Assembly: GCF_000283155.1 (NCBI RefSeq)
Contig: NW_004454171.1
Coordinates: 11,883,391-11,947,390 of the forward strand
From: Ceratotherium simum simum
Lineage: Eukaryota; Chordata; Mammalia; Perissodactyla; Rhinocerotidae
Reading direction: 5' to 3'
Length of the DNA: 64,000 bases
Shown: positions 10,295 through 22,320 of the stretch, in pieces
Numbering within the stretch: position 1 is the first letter of the stretch
How the letters are laid out: every line of letters starts with the position of its first letter
Position numbers and translations under genes: made by a program
The notes under the pieces: model-generated
Database searches by the model: none
What the model was told of the DNA's origin: nothing
What the model saw: only the letters and a program-made list of their open reading frames with translations

Positions 10295-12055
10295 GTGTAT
10301 TTTTAAAAATTTTTTATTTTGACATCTGGCACATATAGAAAAATGCAAAAATATTCAAATAAACAGGGTAATGTATGATTATGTAGTAAATATGCTTGAA
10401 CCAATATCCAAGAAATAAAATGGGATATTGGTCACTCCTCAGAAGCCCCCACTGTGTCCCTTCCTAATTGAAACGCTCTTTCTCACTGAGAACCACCACT
10501 CTGATTGTCTTGGTGGTTCTAGCTTAGCTCTCCTAGCTTTTCTTTATACTTTTATCCCCTTATGAAGTATGGTTTCTCCTATTTTTCAATCTTATATCAA
10601 TTACAAGAATGTATGCATTCTTATGTTCCTCACTTCTTTTGATCAATATTGTATTTGTAAGATTCTTTAAAAAAAGAAAAAAGCTCTAGTTCCTCTTTTT
10701 CCATTGTTGTAAGAATTTCAATGTGCTAATGTACCATAATTTATTCATCAACTTAATGTTTATGGCCTTTTTACTGTTAATGGATGTTTGGTTGATTTAC
10801 AGTTTGACTATTATCAGAATTCAGCTTAGAACATTCTTATACGTGTCTCCAGATACACAAATGCATGCCTTTCTCTAGGGGTATTCCCAGGCGTGGGACT
10901 GCTGTATCATAAGGTATGTGTAGCTTGAATTTTATCAGAAAACGTGAACTGTTTCCAAAGTAATTGTACTAATTTCTACTCCTTCTAACAGCGTATGAGA
11001 GCTCTCATTATTCCACATTCCAGCCAACACTTGCTATTATCAGATTTTTAATTTTGCCACTCTGGTGTGTATACTGAGATCTCGATAATATTTTAGCTTG
11101 TACTACCTCATTGTTAATGAACTTGAGCATCCTGGCATATTCTCATTAGTTGTTTGGATTTCCTTTTGGTGACGTGCTTATTCAAGTCTTTTACTCATCT
11201 TTTAATTGGATTGTCCATCTTTTTCTAATAGACTTGTGGATACAAGTTCTTTGTTATGTTTTGTAAATATCACCTCATTTTGCGGCTTGTATTTTCACAC
11301 TGATTATGGTGTCTTTTCATGAGTTGAATTACTTAATTTTAATGTCATTACAATTTTTTCTTTTCTTGACGTATTTTAAACTCCTGACCAGTGTCATGAA
11401 GATATTTATAATCATATAAACACTTTAAAATTTTTCTTTTCACATTTATGTTCATAACCCATTTGGAGTTGATTTTTGCATCTGGTGTGAGGAAGGGGTC
11501 CAGTATCATTCTTTTCCCACTTAGATGCCTAGTTATTCCAGCATCATTTAATGGGAAGACCATCATTTCCTCAACTTTTCTAGAATACGTCCTTTGTCAT
11601 AAATAATGTCACTATATGCATGAGTCTGTTTGGGGTATCTCTATTCTTTTCCATGGGTCTATTTATTTGCAGCAATAACACACAGTCATGATTGACATAG
11701 TTTCACAATAAGTCTTGATATTTGGCAGAACAAATCCTCTCTCTTCTTATCGCTCTTCTTCAAGAGTGTCTTGAATATTCTTGGGACTTTTGTGTTTTTT
11801 AATAAATTTTAATATCAGCCCATCAATATGAAAATTAGGCTTATGGGATTTTTATTGAGATTGCCTTCAATATGTAGATTTATTTGGAAAAAATTTAAAT
11901 CCTTAGTATACTGACTCTTTCAATCCATGTACATGGCATATCACTCCATTTATTTAGATCTTCCTTAATTTCTCCAAATAAGGTTTTATAATTTTCCTTA
12001 TAGAGCACTAGTACATTTTTTGCTAGATTTGTCACTAATGTAAAAGTCTGGGTTC
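10295..12055 (-). mobile_element. Old L1, 3' half, antisense
   Basis: About 1.76 kb of antisense L1. The 3'UTR lies at the left, beginning near TTTTTTATTTTGACATCTGG. The degenerate C-terminal half of ORF2 lies at the right. Diagnostic antisense phrases include TTTGGAGTTGATTTTTGCAT, GGGGTCCAGTATCATTCTTT and TTTTCCATGGGTCTATTTAT. Many stops and indels are present. It looks like an L1ME/L1M4-class element; the subfamily was not resolved. Confidence 0.8.
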
Positions 12056-12084
12056 TTTTTTACTGTGAGTTATGAAATCAGTTA

Positions 12085-12335
12085 TAGTATCTTCTATTTA
12101 TTGGGCCCCTGCTGTTTTTCAGATATCATATTAGCCATTTGAAACATACTATGTGTTTTAATCCTCACAACAATCTTATTAAGTACTCCTACCATTATGC
12201 CCATTTTATTTATTAACGTATTTATGCTCAAAAGAGTTAAATACTTCACCCAAGTTCTCACATTTAATTAGTAACCAAGCTAGAATTTGGATCCAAGTCT
12301 ACCTGGTTCCCAAATCATGCTATGCTACCTCAATG
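12085..12335 (-). repeat. MIR SINE, antisense
   Basis: Antisense MIR with TTTTAATCCTCACAACAATC and ATGCCCATTTTATTTATTAA, then the inverted tRNA-like end at ATGCTATGCTACCTC. Confidence 0.8.
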
Positions 12336-14789
12336 GGAGACATGCCCTGAGGGAAATGAATGCATGTCAGATACACTGTGGTGGGGATGACGTGGGGCAC
12401 TGGCCAGGTGGAGTGTAAGGAGGGGAGGGATCCCAAGCACTCAGGAAACTGAGGTGAGATGTTGAGGTGAGCAGTGATGGAGGATCAAGTAAAGTAGGGA
12501 GGTGCTGAAGGCAATCATCCCTCAAGTCACTATTTTTCTGAAGGCAAAGAGAAGCCGGGCAAACAGCCTGGGAAGTCTCAGGTGTTAGATTTGCTTTAGA
12601 GGCATCACCCCTGGACACACAGAGGCTATGTTAGTAGTTTATGTCATTCACTTGCTATTTTTAAGCTAAGTTTTATTACGCAATTTTCCAGTCTCTTTCA
12701 ACTGGTATCTTCCATTCGGATTTTAACCTTGGCATATTTCTTCTAATGCTCATGGCTGTTTGCTCAAGCCAATTTTGAGACTAACTTTGGGAGAACTCGT
12801 CTATGTTGAGTACACAGTACATATGAGAACATGCCTTTCAAAAAGAAGATTTTATGAACAAAAATTCTTTGATATGGTTTCCAACCATCAATCTGCATTT
12901 TTTTTTATACAGTTAAGAGTGCAACTGGCCAAGAACTCTAAAAGGCAGGATGGCAGTACAGATGGTCCAGGATTCTTAACGTCTGACACTAGACTTCAAA
13001 ATGATGCTGTTTAATAGCGTTGATCTGCCTGCCTCTTGAATTCTTCAGAAAACGCATGTTGCATTGTGGTTGCTTCTGAAGAGAGATAGCTGTGCAAGGT
13101 GAGCAGTCATTAAATGCAGCTTTGGAATAATTGGCCTCTCTCCATTGTTCAGTTCATAATGGCTGCGATAGCTCAGGCTGCTAAAATAGATCCAATTATG
13201 CAGAAAAATATTAAAGAAACAGCAAATGTTTCCTCAGCTACCATACCTTGCCTAGAAAGTAAGCAAGGATTTTTTTTTTCTTTTAGTTTATGACTATACA
13301 TAAATTAAAGGTCCAAAGAAATGCAGAAATCCAGAAATAAAAATATAAAAGAAAGCTCTCACTTAGCATAGGTTCAGACAATACTGAGAACTACGAAAGG
13401 TACAATGGGATATTGCAAGACTATAAAAAGTAGGAGGCTTGATTTGTTTTATTAATTCAAGTACTTTGACACAATATTTGACACAATGTAAATCTGTTTC
13501 AGAAAAAAATATTGTAGTACACATTTACATACATATGCCTAGTATGAATACATAGAATTTTAAATAAAAATAAATTAGTAAATAAATAAGTTTGTATATT
13601 TACTGTGTGTTTTATCTCATGGTAAATGCATGTTGTCTGAGATAAAGGCTAATAAACAATATAGTAAATTTGAGCATTAACAAATTTTGTAAATTACTTA
13701 ATTGTTTCAAAGTAAAGCAAGTTTTTTTCCCCATTTTGGTCAATTTTACTATCTCCTTTTGTAATTGTTATTTCTAATGTCACTTATCAATTGTTGTATT
13801 CCTATTTGGGGAAATTTGTTAGATTCTTTTGATTGTCCTTTCCATAGCTCTTCAATTTTAAGCTAGTCTCATCTTGTGATTTTAAAAAAATATTAAAAAA
13901 AATAAATTGTTAGGAAATTGGGAAGACACTTTCTTAGAGAAATTATGTTGTCTATGGTTGTTAGGTCCTCAGACCAGTTCATTAACAAGGAAAGAAAAGA
14001 AAAAAGCTATTTCTCACAAATTGTTGCTGGAGTTAACTCCAATAATATCAGAATCTATATACCATTTCTTGCAATTATATCATAGGAAATTCTGTTTCAA
14101 GCTGAGATGTAAGAAATGAGTTTTTTTCCCATGCTGCAGTAAGAAAGACTTGCACCTCCCCTTCATCTGCCCTTTCTCCCTTCTGAAGTCGACCAGTGGT
14201 GAGACCTTCTCCAACCCACGACTCTGACAGTGGCTTCTGTGGGCTAGTGTAGGGGCTCCAGTGGGCAGGGCTAATGGTGGGACCAGTGGGAATGAGGAAA
14301 ATGAGGCAGTCCCTTGGGTGGAAGTTTGGGGGAAGAGGTACCAAGTTTCAAAGTCAAGCTTCTGGGTCAAGGCTTTCTTTCAATTTTATGACAGGTCAGG
14401 TTTTCCCTTCCTCCATCAACGTTTTGTTTCTCATATTGTTCAGAGGTAGTAGTCCACCGGTCTCTTTTCCCTGCCATTTCCTGTTGCCTGTACCCAAGAT
14501 GGCCTTCCTCCCTGACCAAATATGAACAAGGTCAATCTACTTGCTTCTCCCCTTGAGCCCTCAAGCAAGGGCACACGTCCCTTGAGGAGTTCTAAGGATT
14601 CTGACCACTGGTGGTGATTGGGCAACACATAAGTGGTAAAGTGATTCTCTTCTATTTGTCCTATATTTTTCCCTCAGAACATGTAAGGGAAGACGAAGTA
14701 TGCACATACATGTTAACAATGATCCTTATACACAAAGTGCTGATATAAGAGTTTTCACATCTCATGGGGTCTGAAATGAAAGCTTTCTG
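12336..14789. other. Unique sequence, no gene seen
   Basis: About 2.45 kb. It holds a GGGGATGACGTGGGGCACTG-type GC-richer patch near 12380-12480 and a strongly AT-rich part at 13440-13900 with a TAAATAAATAAG run at 13578. Overlapping minus-strand ORFs of 89 and 96 codons at 14075-14370 show no recognisable domain. Confidence 0.4.
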
Positions 14790-14935
14790 GGGCCTTTTTT
14801 TGTGGAAGGAGCTAATAATTGCCCCCTTCCAGGAACATATGGAGGATGAATTAAGCTAATGTAGGTAAAAGTGGCTGGCTAGCACAGTGCTTGGGACATA
14901 ATTGGTCTTTAATAAATGATCATTTCTTTCCCCTT
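14790..14935 (+). repeat. MIR SINE, 3' part
   Basis: Sense MIR remnant: AAGTGGCTGGCTAGCACAGT, GGACATAATTGGTCTTTAAT, then AAATGATC. Confidence 0.6.
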
Positions 14936-15599
14936 ATGGGCCTTTCAAAGTTTGGTCAAATGAGGGAAGCAGCTAGTTTCACAAAGCCAACAATGACTTG
15001 GCAGGTTTAATTTGAAAATTAACATACAGTATATATTCTGCAAATCCCATTAACAGAGGTTGTCAAGCAGTGGGTCCACTGAATTAACCACACTTGACAT
15101 CTTCAACAAGTAAACACAGATGGCAATTTGTAGTCAATGATAATCTCAGACCAAACTATTTCAGCATCAAGATTTGACTTATTATGAACTAATCTTCTCA
15201 GTTTGGGGTTTTCCTCTGTGTAGAAATATTTGCTTATGAGTTCTTTGAATACAAATAAACCCTAAAAACTAAAGCGTAGTTTTTGTGGTTAACAAGAGAA
15301 CAAAAGGAAGCTAATTTTTGCCACAAAAGGTATTGTTTTAGGGATGCAGTTCAAAATATGGGAAAAATGATAATACAAATGATGTTGTCAAGACATATTT
15401 TTCATGCCATTACTCTTCGATTTATGTTCTAGCAGAAACAAAATGAAACTAACGGTTTCAGAGAGAGTTCTCATGGGAATTAGAAATTCTGGTTTGTATC
15501 ACATCTAAGCACATCCATTTTTTGTTCACTGGAAAATGGAAAACCACTTTGAGGGGGTATCATGAAAAAAGAGTGGGAATGGGGTGAGAGGGAACAAGC
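14936..15599. other. Unique sequence, no gene seen
   Basis: About 660 bp, AT-rich, no repeat or coding pattern recognised. Confidence 0.4.
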
Positions 15600-15604
15600 A
15601 AAAT

Positions 15605-15830
15605 GGAACAAACAAAGCCATTCATGCCAAGTCCTCTTGGGTTCGAATGCCAGCTCACCACTCACCAGCTCCATGATGGTGGGCAGTTCAAACTCTGCCA
15701 ATTGCAATGTCTTTATCTGTAAAAGGCGAACAATATCTGCCTGACAGGCTATCACGAGGATTAGGGAAAGCAATCTATGTGCCTTAGCACAGTTTCTGGA
15801 CTATGTAGACGTTTACTCATGTTAGTTCCT
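15605..15830 (+). repeat. MIR SINE
   Basis: Sense MIR: CTTGGGTTCGAATGCCAGCT preserves the B-box-like part, followed by CTTTATCTGTAAAAGGCGAA and CACGAGGATTAGGGAAAGC. Confidence 0.8.
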
Positions 15831-15904
15831 TCCTCCCCTTTCCAAACCCTCTCCCTTTCCAGATAAAGAAATATAGGTAGCATTCCTGGAGTATTTTAAT
15901 GTGA

Positions 15905-16160
15905 AAATATTTATATAATGTTTATTATAGACCAGGTATGTCCTAAATACTTTACAATAACTCATTTAATTCTCATAACAACCTGTTTTGTGAAAGCCCT
16001 ATTATTATCTCTGAAAAGTGCTATTGTTTTCTCTCTTTTACAGATGAAGAAACTGAGGCACGAGGAGAGTTAACAACTTGCCCAGTGACACAGCAGCTAA
16101 GTGGTGGGTCCAGGTTCAAACGCTGGCCATCTCGTTTGTGCTTAAATCCTACGTATGCTA
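15905..16160 (-). repeat. MIR SINE, antisense
   Basis: Antisense MIR: TCATTTAATTCTCATAACAA, ACAGATGAAGAAACTGAGGC, CAGCAGCTAAGTGGTGGGTC. It lies about 75 bp from a sense MIR, so the two form a loose inverted pair. Confidence 0.85.
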
Positions 16161-16639
16161 TCTTAGCAACCAAAGAAAAAGTTAATAGCTTTCTTTGTTG
16201 CCAGAATTTCCTTGCCTAAATAGAATATAAAAGATATCAAAGGGATGTTCAGATACGAAAGTATTATTAAAAATAAAAGTAATATTAAATATGTACAAAA
16301 AATGTGGTACCTTAAGGGATCTATGGGGCAAAGGGAGGAGGTGAAGTAGGGGGATAAGAAGAAAGAATGTCGTGGGTGACGGAGGCGTGGGCAGCAGAGA
16401 AAGAACGCTAAGGCCAAGGTTGGGGCATCATTTACCAAACTCATCACAACCAAAACAGTGCTTTCCCAGCCTCCAGGTGAGTAGAAGTTGTGGCTACAGT
16501 GGAGCTTGTCTTCAACTTGCAGAAAACCACCGTTGCCACTGGGTGCCAGCCATTACTGCTTCTCCTGAGTCATGAAGACGTCTTTACAATAAAACATTCT
16601 GTCCTAACGGAGCTCTGGTTCTCTAGGTTCATTAATTGA

Positions 16640-17088
16640 GTTGCCGCTTGTTGGAAAAGAAAACTGAAGAGTTTTGTAGTGGATGCTCTGCTACATGCCC
16701 GGTCTCCCACCAGGACGAAGGACTTTCCCCCAGCTGCTGGGCGTTCTGCTGGCAGAATCCCCTCCACTGTCAGGCCCCTTTGGGAATTGCCTCAGCTGAA
16801 GAGCCACCTCACCCTTCAGCGCCGACCAATCCAAGGACCGGCCAACACACAGTATAAAGGAATCGTCCCCTGGCTCCCAGTGGGACAACACTGCAGGACC
16901 ATCCCGCATCAGAGCTTCTCATGGGGTTGGCTGAGGCCTTTGCTGAGACTGCGTCTCAGCCCAGCTTCTCCATCTGCCCAGTCCCCTCTCTTCCACAGGG
17001 ACTGATCCCCAGTGCGCTAATAAGCAGCCTGCAAACTACTCTCCATCTTAGAGTCTGTTCCCTGAGAAACCCAACTTGCAACAAGTTT
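16640..17088 (+). mobile_element. Probable ancient LTR (ERVL LTR16/33-like)
   Basis: About 450 bp with the layout of an old LTR in sense. It contains a CCAAT-like GACCAATCCAAGG at 16823, a TATA-like AGTATAAAGGA at 16851 and a downstream AATAAGC near 17019. It ends in AGAGTCTGTTCCCTGAGAAA and CCCAACTTGCAACAAG, a 3' phrase I associate with ERVL LTR16/LTR33-type LTRs. No target duplication was found and the ends are approximate. A 108-codon ORF across it is incidental. Confidence 0.5.
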
Positions 17089-17109
17089 CTTTCATGTACT
17101 GTTGTGATG

Positions 17110-17142
<33 letters not shown>

Positions 17143-17169
17143 GTCTGTCTGTCTATCTATCTATCTATC
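17110..17169 (+). repeat. (TATC)n / (TGTC)n microsatellite
   Basis: About 15 tetranucleotide units: (ATCT)8 or so, then three TGTC units, then more TATC. It begins about 20 bp after the putative LTR end and is probably polymorphic. Confidence 0.95.
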
Positions 17170-18572
17170 AATCATCCATCTTTGCCTGATAATTCCAAGT
17201 TCCAGTAATCTTACCTTTAGTAGTTTTCTAGTCTCTCCCTTCTACACAAACTGGATGCCCTGGGGATGACTGATTAACCTGGCCATGTAGAAATGACAGC
17301 AGAAACAGCCTTAGGCTTGGGTCACACTTCGCAATCCTCGCTGATAGAGATATTTAAAGGTATCTCTGTTCACTTGAAGACACAGACATGATATCATAGT
17401 CGTTATTATCTCTGGGCTGGAGATTTCCCTGAATGCTAAAAAATTCTTAGTAAAATATTTTCACCGGAAAGAAAGCTAATGTTATTCCTAAACAATACTA
17501 AGAATTGTACGAACGGGCTTATGAAGAAGTACATTTTTTTGTAGTTAATTGGTTGGGGTGTGTGTGATTTGGTTTAAGTGGCAAAGTGCTGCCCAGACTT
17601 TACAAGCATATCTTTGAAACCAGGCTGACCAAATTTCAGGCCTGCACATTTTTGTGGGTTCAATGATGAAACAGAGTGCTGCTATTTTAAGAAGTGATTA
17701 AGAGCAGCTTTTTTTAGACCCAAAATTTAATCGAGATTTTTCTTTCTTTTGTCAGTTGTTCTCTGACAAGCAAATTCATTTCCAATGACATTAAGCTGAA
17801 TGAGATTCCAAGAGGCCCATGAATATCCTTCCAGACTCCGTCTCAACAAGCGGGACAGTGTAGTCGTCCAGATTAGAGAGCCCTCTTCAGAGGTGGTGTG
17901 TCACCGAGATCTGGGCAAGGTCTGGGAGGAAGCTGACCAGAGACTATGGACCAAGAACTCAAGCACGTGAAATCCGGATCCATCTCCCTCCTCTAAGGAT
18001 AGCTGAAAGACACGGAATCTCTTTTAAAATTCAAGCTGTTAATCTATTGACAGCCGAGCCTTCCTATACTTTGCCCTGTCGTCTTTTCCATTTGGAAGCT
18101 TGTTATATGTTATACAGGCAAAAGAGCTAATGAAAACTGACATGGCACCTTTCCTGGAGCAGGCTTGGCCGGCGTTAAAGGGCCATAGTCTCACTGGAAT
18201 AGTTCCTAGGAATGACAGAACAACAGGGTGTGCAAAAGCATAAGGGACATGAAATGCAATATTCATATTCGAAATAAATATAATGCAATAGATGGTGGCA
18301 TATTAAATTCCTTTCTTGTACTATAGGTCTAAAGAAATCAGCATATAGAAACAGACCTTAAGACTGACTACAGGATACTGAAAAGTAGTATTTTCCCATC
18401 AAAAAAATATATGTGAGGTACTTTGGAAAAAACTCTGATGTACCAAATTTCTTATAAAAATAAATAAGGAGATTATTATCTAGTTTTCACAGGCCTCTTC
18501 CCCTTTTGCATTTGGTGGGGGGACAGGAGTGGACACAGCATCCCCTCCCCAATTGCAGAGAATGCCATCAAA
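17170..18572. other. Unique sequence, no gene seen
   Basis: About 1.4 kb with no recognised repeat. A 75-codon minus-strand ORF at 18039-18266 is unremarkable. The sequence has few decayed-repeat hallmarks and could include conserved non-coding DNA. Confidence 0.4.
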
Positions 18573-18595
18573 GGGGGGGGTGGGGTGGGGCAGGG
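18573..18595 (+). other. Strong G-quadruplex motif
   Basis: Plus-strand runs of G8, G4, G4 and G3 are separated by T, T and CA. Four G-runs with loops of 1, 1 and 2 bases meet the usual criteria for a stable intramolecular G-quadruplex. Confidence 0.85.
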
Positions 18596-18814
18596 AGCTA
18601 GTCCAAATTACATGCCAGGCTGTTGGAAGGTGGCCTAGGGCTGATCAGATGCGTATCAGTACAAATTTACCCCTGCTGAGGAACCCAAAAATTTCTTTCA
18701 TAAGCTTGATCCTGTAATAACCCTGGCTTCAGGGGTTGGCATTCTCAAAATCTCTCTGGTAGAAGACTCCACATTTGAAAAGTGAAGCTTGTCTTTTTCT
18801 TTCCATTTTCACTG

Positions 18815-18965
18815 TCCAGTGTTTCCCAAAGGGTGTTCTGTGGGATGTTGAAAGGTATAACTCAATAAAATCTTCCTTGGTCAAGTACATTTGAGAAACA
18901 ATGGGCTTAAGGAAAGCACAGATTTCCTACTGCAGAGAGCCACAGATTTTACAACATGCTAACCT
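18815..18965 (+). mobile_element. MER58-like hAT fragment
   Basis: CAGTGTTTCCCAAAGGGTGT, GGGATGTTGAAAGGTATAAC and TTTGAGAAACAATGGGCTTA resemble the 5' half of MER58-type hAT-Charlie elements. The right terminus was not found. Confidence 0.45.
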
Positions 18966-19799
18966 GCACTGTAACTCTCTAAGTAAGAAATAAAGTATAC
19001 ACTGTCTCACAAATTTATTTGGCCATTTAACTTCCTTTTTTTTTTCAGGGAATAGCTTGTGGAGTTAGTGTTGCAAGGACTATATTTTGGAAAATCTTAT
19101 ACAAAAATCTTACAGTTGCTTCCTAAGTGGCTCATTTTGCATCCATATTTAAAAATTCTTGGTTCATACATGTCATATCTGTATTCTTTTATTGCACAGC
19201 ATGTTGGTAAATATTAAAGAAATCTAATAAATATGTGGTGCATTCCGACTCTTAACTAACCCAGTATTTAGAAAAAGTACAACTTTGTTTGCTCAAAGGC
19301 AATACACTTTTAAAGTTTCTGGAAATTTCAACACAAGGTTTCAAATAGGCACTAGGTAGTATTAGCATAGTTTTAAGGCTTTGAGTCAAAGACACCCATT
19401 TTGACAGCAAATTAGTTAATTCTTCCTAACATTCCATCACTATGATGGAAAGAAATGCCCACGTTGCTTGCTTTCTCAGAGCCAAAGTACACTTGATTTG
19501 ATGAAGCATCTTCTGATCTGCAGCCTCTGATAATGCCTATCAGCCGCCAGCAGCCCACTTTGATACCCTGCCGAAGGGAGAGTTAAGCAGCTTTAACTTG
19601 AAAAGGATCAGAAACAATTACAAAATCGAATGAGACGCTACTGACATGGCAGAAAGAGGTGCATGAAGAAGTGAATATCAGGAAAGTGCGTTAATCAACC
19701 CACAAAACCAGCAAGACTCTCCCTAAACACATGCAGAAATACCACAGAAATATAACTTCAAACAAGAAAACAGCTATCGTGCAGAAATTATGTAGCCAA
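18966..19799. other. Unique sequence, no gene seen
   Basis: About 830 bp, AT-rich, no named repeat. CTGCAGCCTCTGATAATGCC near 19520 sits in a relatively GC-richer, non-repetitive patch that could be conserved non-coding DNA. Confidence 0.35.
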
Positions 19800-19955
19800 T
19801 CTCTGTGCCATAATTTCTTAATCCTTAAAATAAGAAGAATAGCACCTGACACTGAGCAGGCTTGTTATAAAAATTAAAGACAATGTATGTAGAGTACCCA
19901 GCGTTGTGCTTGGTACACAGGAGGCACCCAATAAATGGTACTTTTTATTATTACT
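19800..19955 (+). repeat. MIR SINE, 3' part
   Basis: Sense MIR: CTTAATCCTTAAAATAAGAA, GAATAGCACCTGACACTGAG, GAGGCACCCAATAAATGGT. Confidence 0.65.
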
Positions 19956-21870
19956 GGAACCTAAATGGTGAGTGACAGAAATGTCATCAAAATTCTAGTA
20001 ATTTGCTAAAACTGTCAGCAATCTCAAGACTTCTTCAGAATGTTATTAAACAGCAAACACTAGGCACTAGTCATTGAAAACAGACATCATCAAAGTAGAG
20101 GGAGGGAGGAGGTAAATTACAGATGGAATTTTAATCCAAGAATCAGTGATATTATTTTTTTCCAAGGAGGACTCAAATTTTCCACTGTCACTTGTGCTGT
20201 TCTCATAAAGGCTAAGAGGTGCTGTTAAAATTTCCCAAGAAACTGACGATGTGGTATAGAGAGATCTACCAAATAGCAAAACAAAGCAAATGTGTGAAGG
20301 TTTGTCCCTGAATTGCAAATTGTCTAATGTAAATTTCCTATGAGGAAATCAGCATGAAAATCTCAGCCCAGAGCATCAAGTAAAGAATCTTGGTTTCAGA
20401 CATCCCGAGAGTGATGACATAAAAATAAAATCTGAGGAGCGCTTACTGGTTGGTTACCTTGTCTTTTGTTTTCTATATACCCCTGTCCTTAATGGACCAT
20501 CCTCACAAATAAGGCGTTAGACTCTGCCCCACATAGAGCATATTCAGCTACTTAAGGAGAAAACCCTGTTCAGTTCCTGCTGCCATGAAGCCTCTTATGT
20601 GTTTTTCACCCTTAAGGCAGATGGGATATTGATTTGGGGGGAAAAAAAGATTATTTGCATCACAGTTCACACAAAAATTCCCATTTTTATCTTCAGGGTT
20701 TCTTTCTATACAAAAGCACACGGTTTTGCTAGATTCAGGTGAGGATCATTTTCCTTCAGTGGAATATTTATACTAATCCTTGGCCATTCATGTATTCCAT
20801 GATCCACTTGTTGAACAACACATTCTTGTGACTGTAAAATATTCTGTCCCCTTGAGACACCGGTTGTCTCCAAACCAGAAGACTTGACCTTCATTTCAGC
20901 AGGTAACTGGAAGGAATGTCATTTTCTTTTCATCTGTTAAACAATGTGACATCTTGTTCTGCATTGGCCTTGGCTCCAGCCCATCCCACACTCCTCGAAA
21001 TCACTCACTCTTGAAAATGCTGCTATAGACCTTTTTCTTTTCTTTCTAAAAGTTGGTGGTGCATAATAATGCTGGAATATTGTCAAATTCCTTCTAGAAA
21101 TAATATATTGATTTTTGAGAATTGAAGAGGGCTCAGTCCTCACCCAAAGGTCCTGTATGATGAAGAACACCTCTCTGCCAAGCTAGCATATTCCTGCAGT
21201 AATAGGGTGTCTTTCTGGAAAGCAGCCACTCTGGGTTAGTCAGGAATGAGCCTGATAATAGAAGAATAGAACTGAGGTTGACACATTCTCATTAGGACGG
21301 CTGAAACAAAAGCACATATGGATCTTTCTGAATCATTGAACACACACTGCTTGATAAATTGTATTCTCATTTTCAGAGGCTCCATCTCAGAATGTCTTAG
21401 CAGGTAATAGCCATCCTTAGCTCTGGGTTGCTACTTTTTACCACCCATAAATGGACTCAATGGGCGAATGGGAAGGGATCAGGAAAAGGAAACTGTCAGC
21501 TACTGACAAGTTTGTCTTTGACAAGGCTCAGCTAAGCGAACCCCAACATTGTACCTCAAGACATCAGTGACTTTTCCAGAACTATTGTTCTCCATGAAAG
21601 AACAGGAATTCAACCAATGTTGAAAGGGTTGGAAAGAGTGACATTAATCTCTTTCTTGAAATTATGCTTCTTTGACTGTTCTCTGTGAGCTGTTGGTACT
21701 ACATCAGTCTCCCTCGGGGTTTGATTTGGGCAAGGAAAGTCTCCTGAGAGAAGTCAGTGAGAGGGAGCGGGTCGGACTTTAGAAAGGCCATGTCCACAAA
21801 TGAATGCTCCTGTGCTGTGTGACAGGAGCTCCAGTTAACTTCTAGATCTCTCCAAATCTCGGAAAGAGTA
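19956..21870. other. Unique sequence, no gene seen
   Basis: About 1.9 kb with no recognised repeat. Minus-strand ORFs of 83, 62 and 77 codons (20067-20318, 20706-20894, 20937-21170) have no recognisable motifs. Confidence 0.4.
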
Positions 21871-21879
21871 TGCGTCAGT

Positions 21880-22262
21880 GAGGATCTTTAGTTGCTAGCA
21901 ACAGAAACCAACACTGAATGATTGAAGCAGAAAAAGAACATGCTGGAAGCCCATTGAGTAGCTCCCAAAATTGGCAAGCAAGTCCAGGGAACCAGAACCA
22001 GAAATGTGTGTGGTTTCTCAGCTGCCGCTCCTTCCCCCTCTCCAGCTCTGGACACTGAGCATGGCCACTGGCACCACCGCCCTTGGGCACTGGAGCTGCC
22101 CTGCTTCTGCGTGCCCTTCGCTCCCAACTCAAAGTTCCAACGAGAGCTTGTGATTGGTCAAGTCGAGTCATGTGCTCACACTTTGCTGGTGGGGGTTGGG
22201 TGGGGACAAGTACCCGGCTTTTTTTAGCCTCTTTAGTGGGAAGTGAGTGAGTCTGGATGCTC
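21880..22262. repeat. Unidentified interspersed-repeat-like segment
   Basis: TTAGTTGCTAGCAACAGAAA through GTGATTGGTCAAGTCGAGTC and GTCATGTGCTCACACTTTGC has the organisation of a common mammalian repeat, but I cannot name the family with confidence. A 154-codon minus-strand ORF across it and the neighbouring purine tract is not convincing. Confidence 0.35.
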
Positions 22263-22278
22263 AACAGAATCTCTCTCA

Positions 22279-22320
22279 AAAAAAAAAAAAAGGAAAGAAG
22301 GAAGGAAGGAGGGAGGGAGG
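22279..22320 (+). repeat. A-run and (GGAA)n/(GGGA)n purine tract
   Basis: An A13 run followed by GGAAAGAAGGAAGGAAGG and GGGAGGGAGG. It looks like the decayed poly-A tail of the preceding repeat-like segment, expanded as a microsatellite. Confidence 0.85.
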
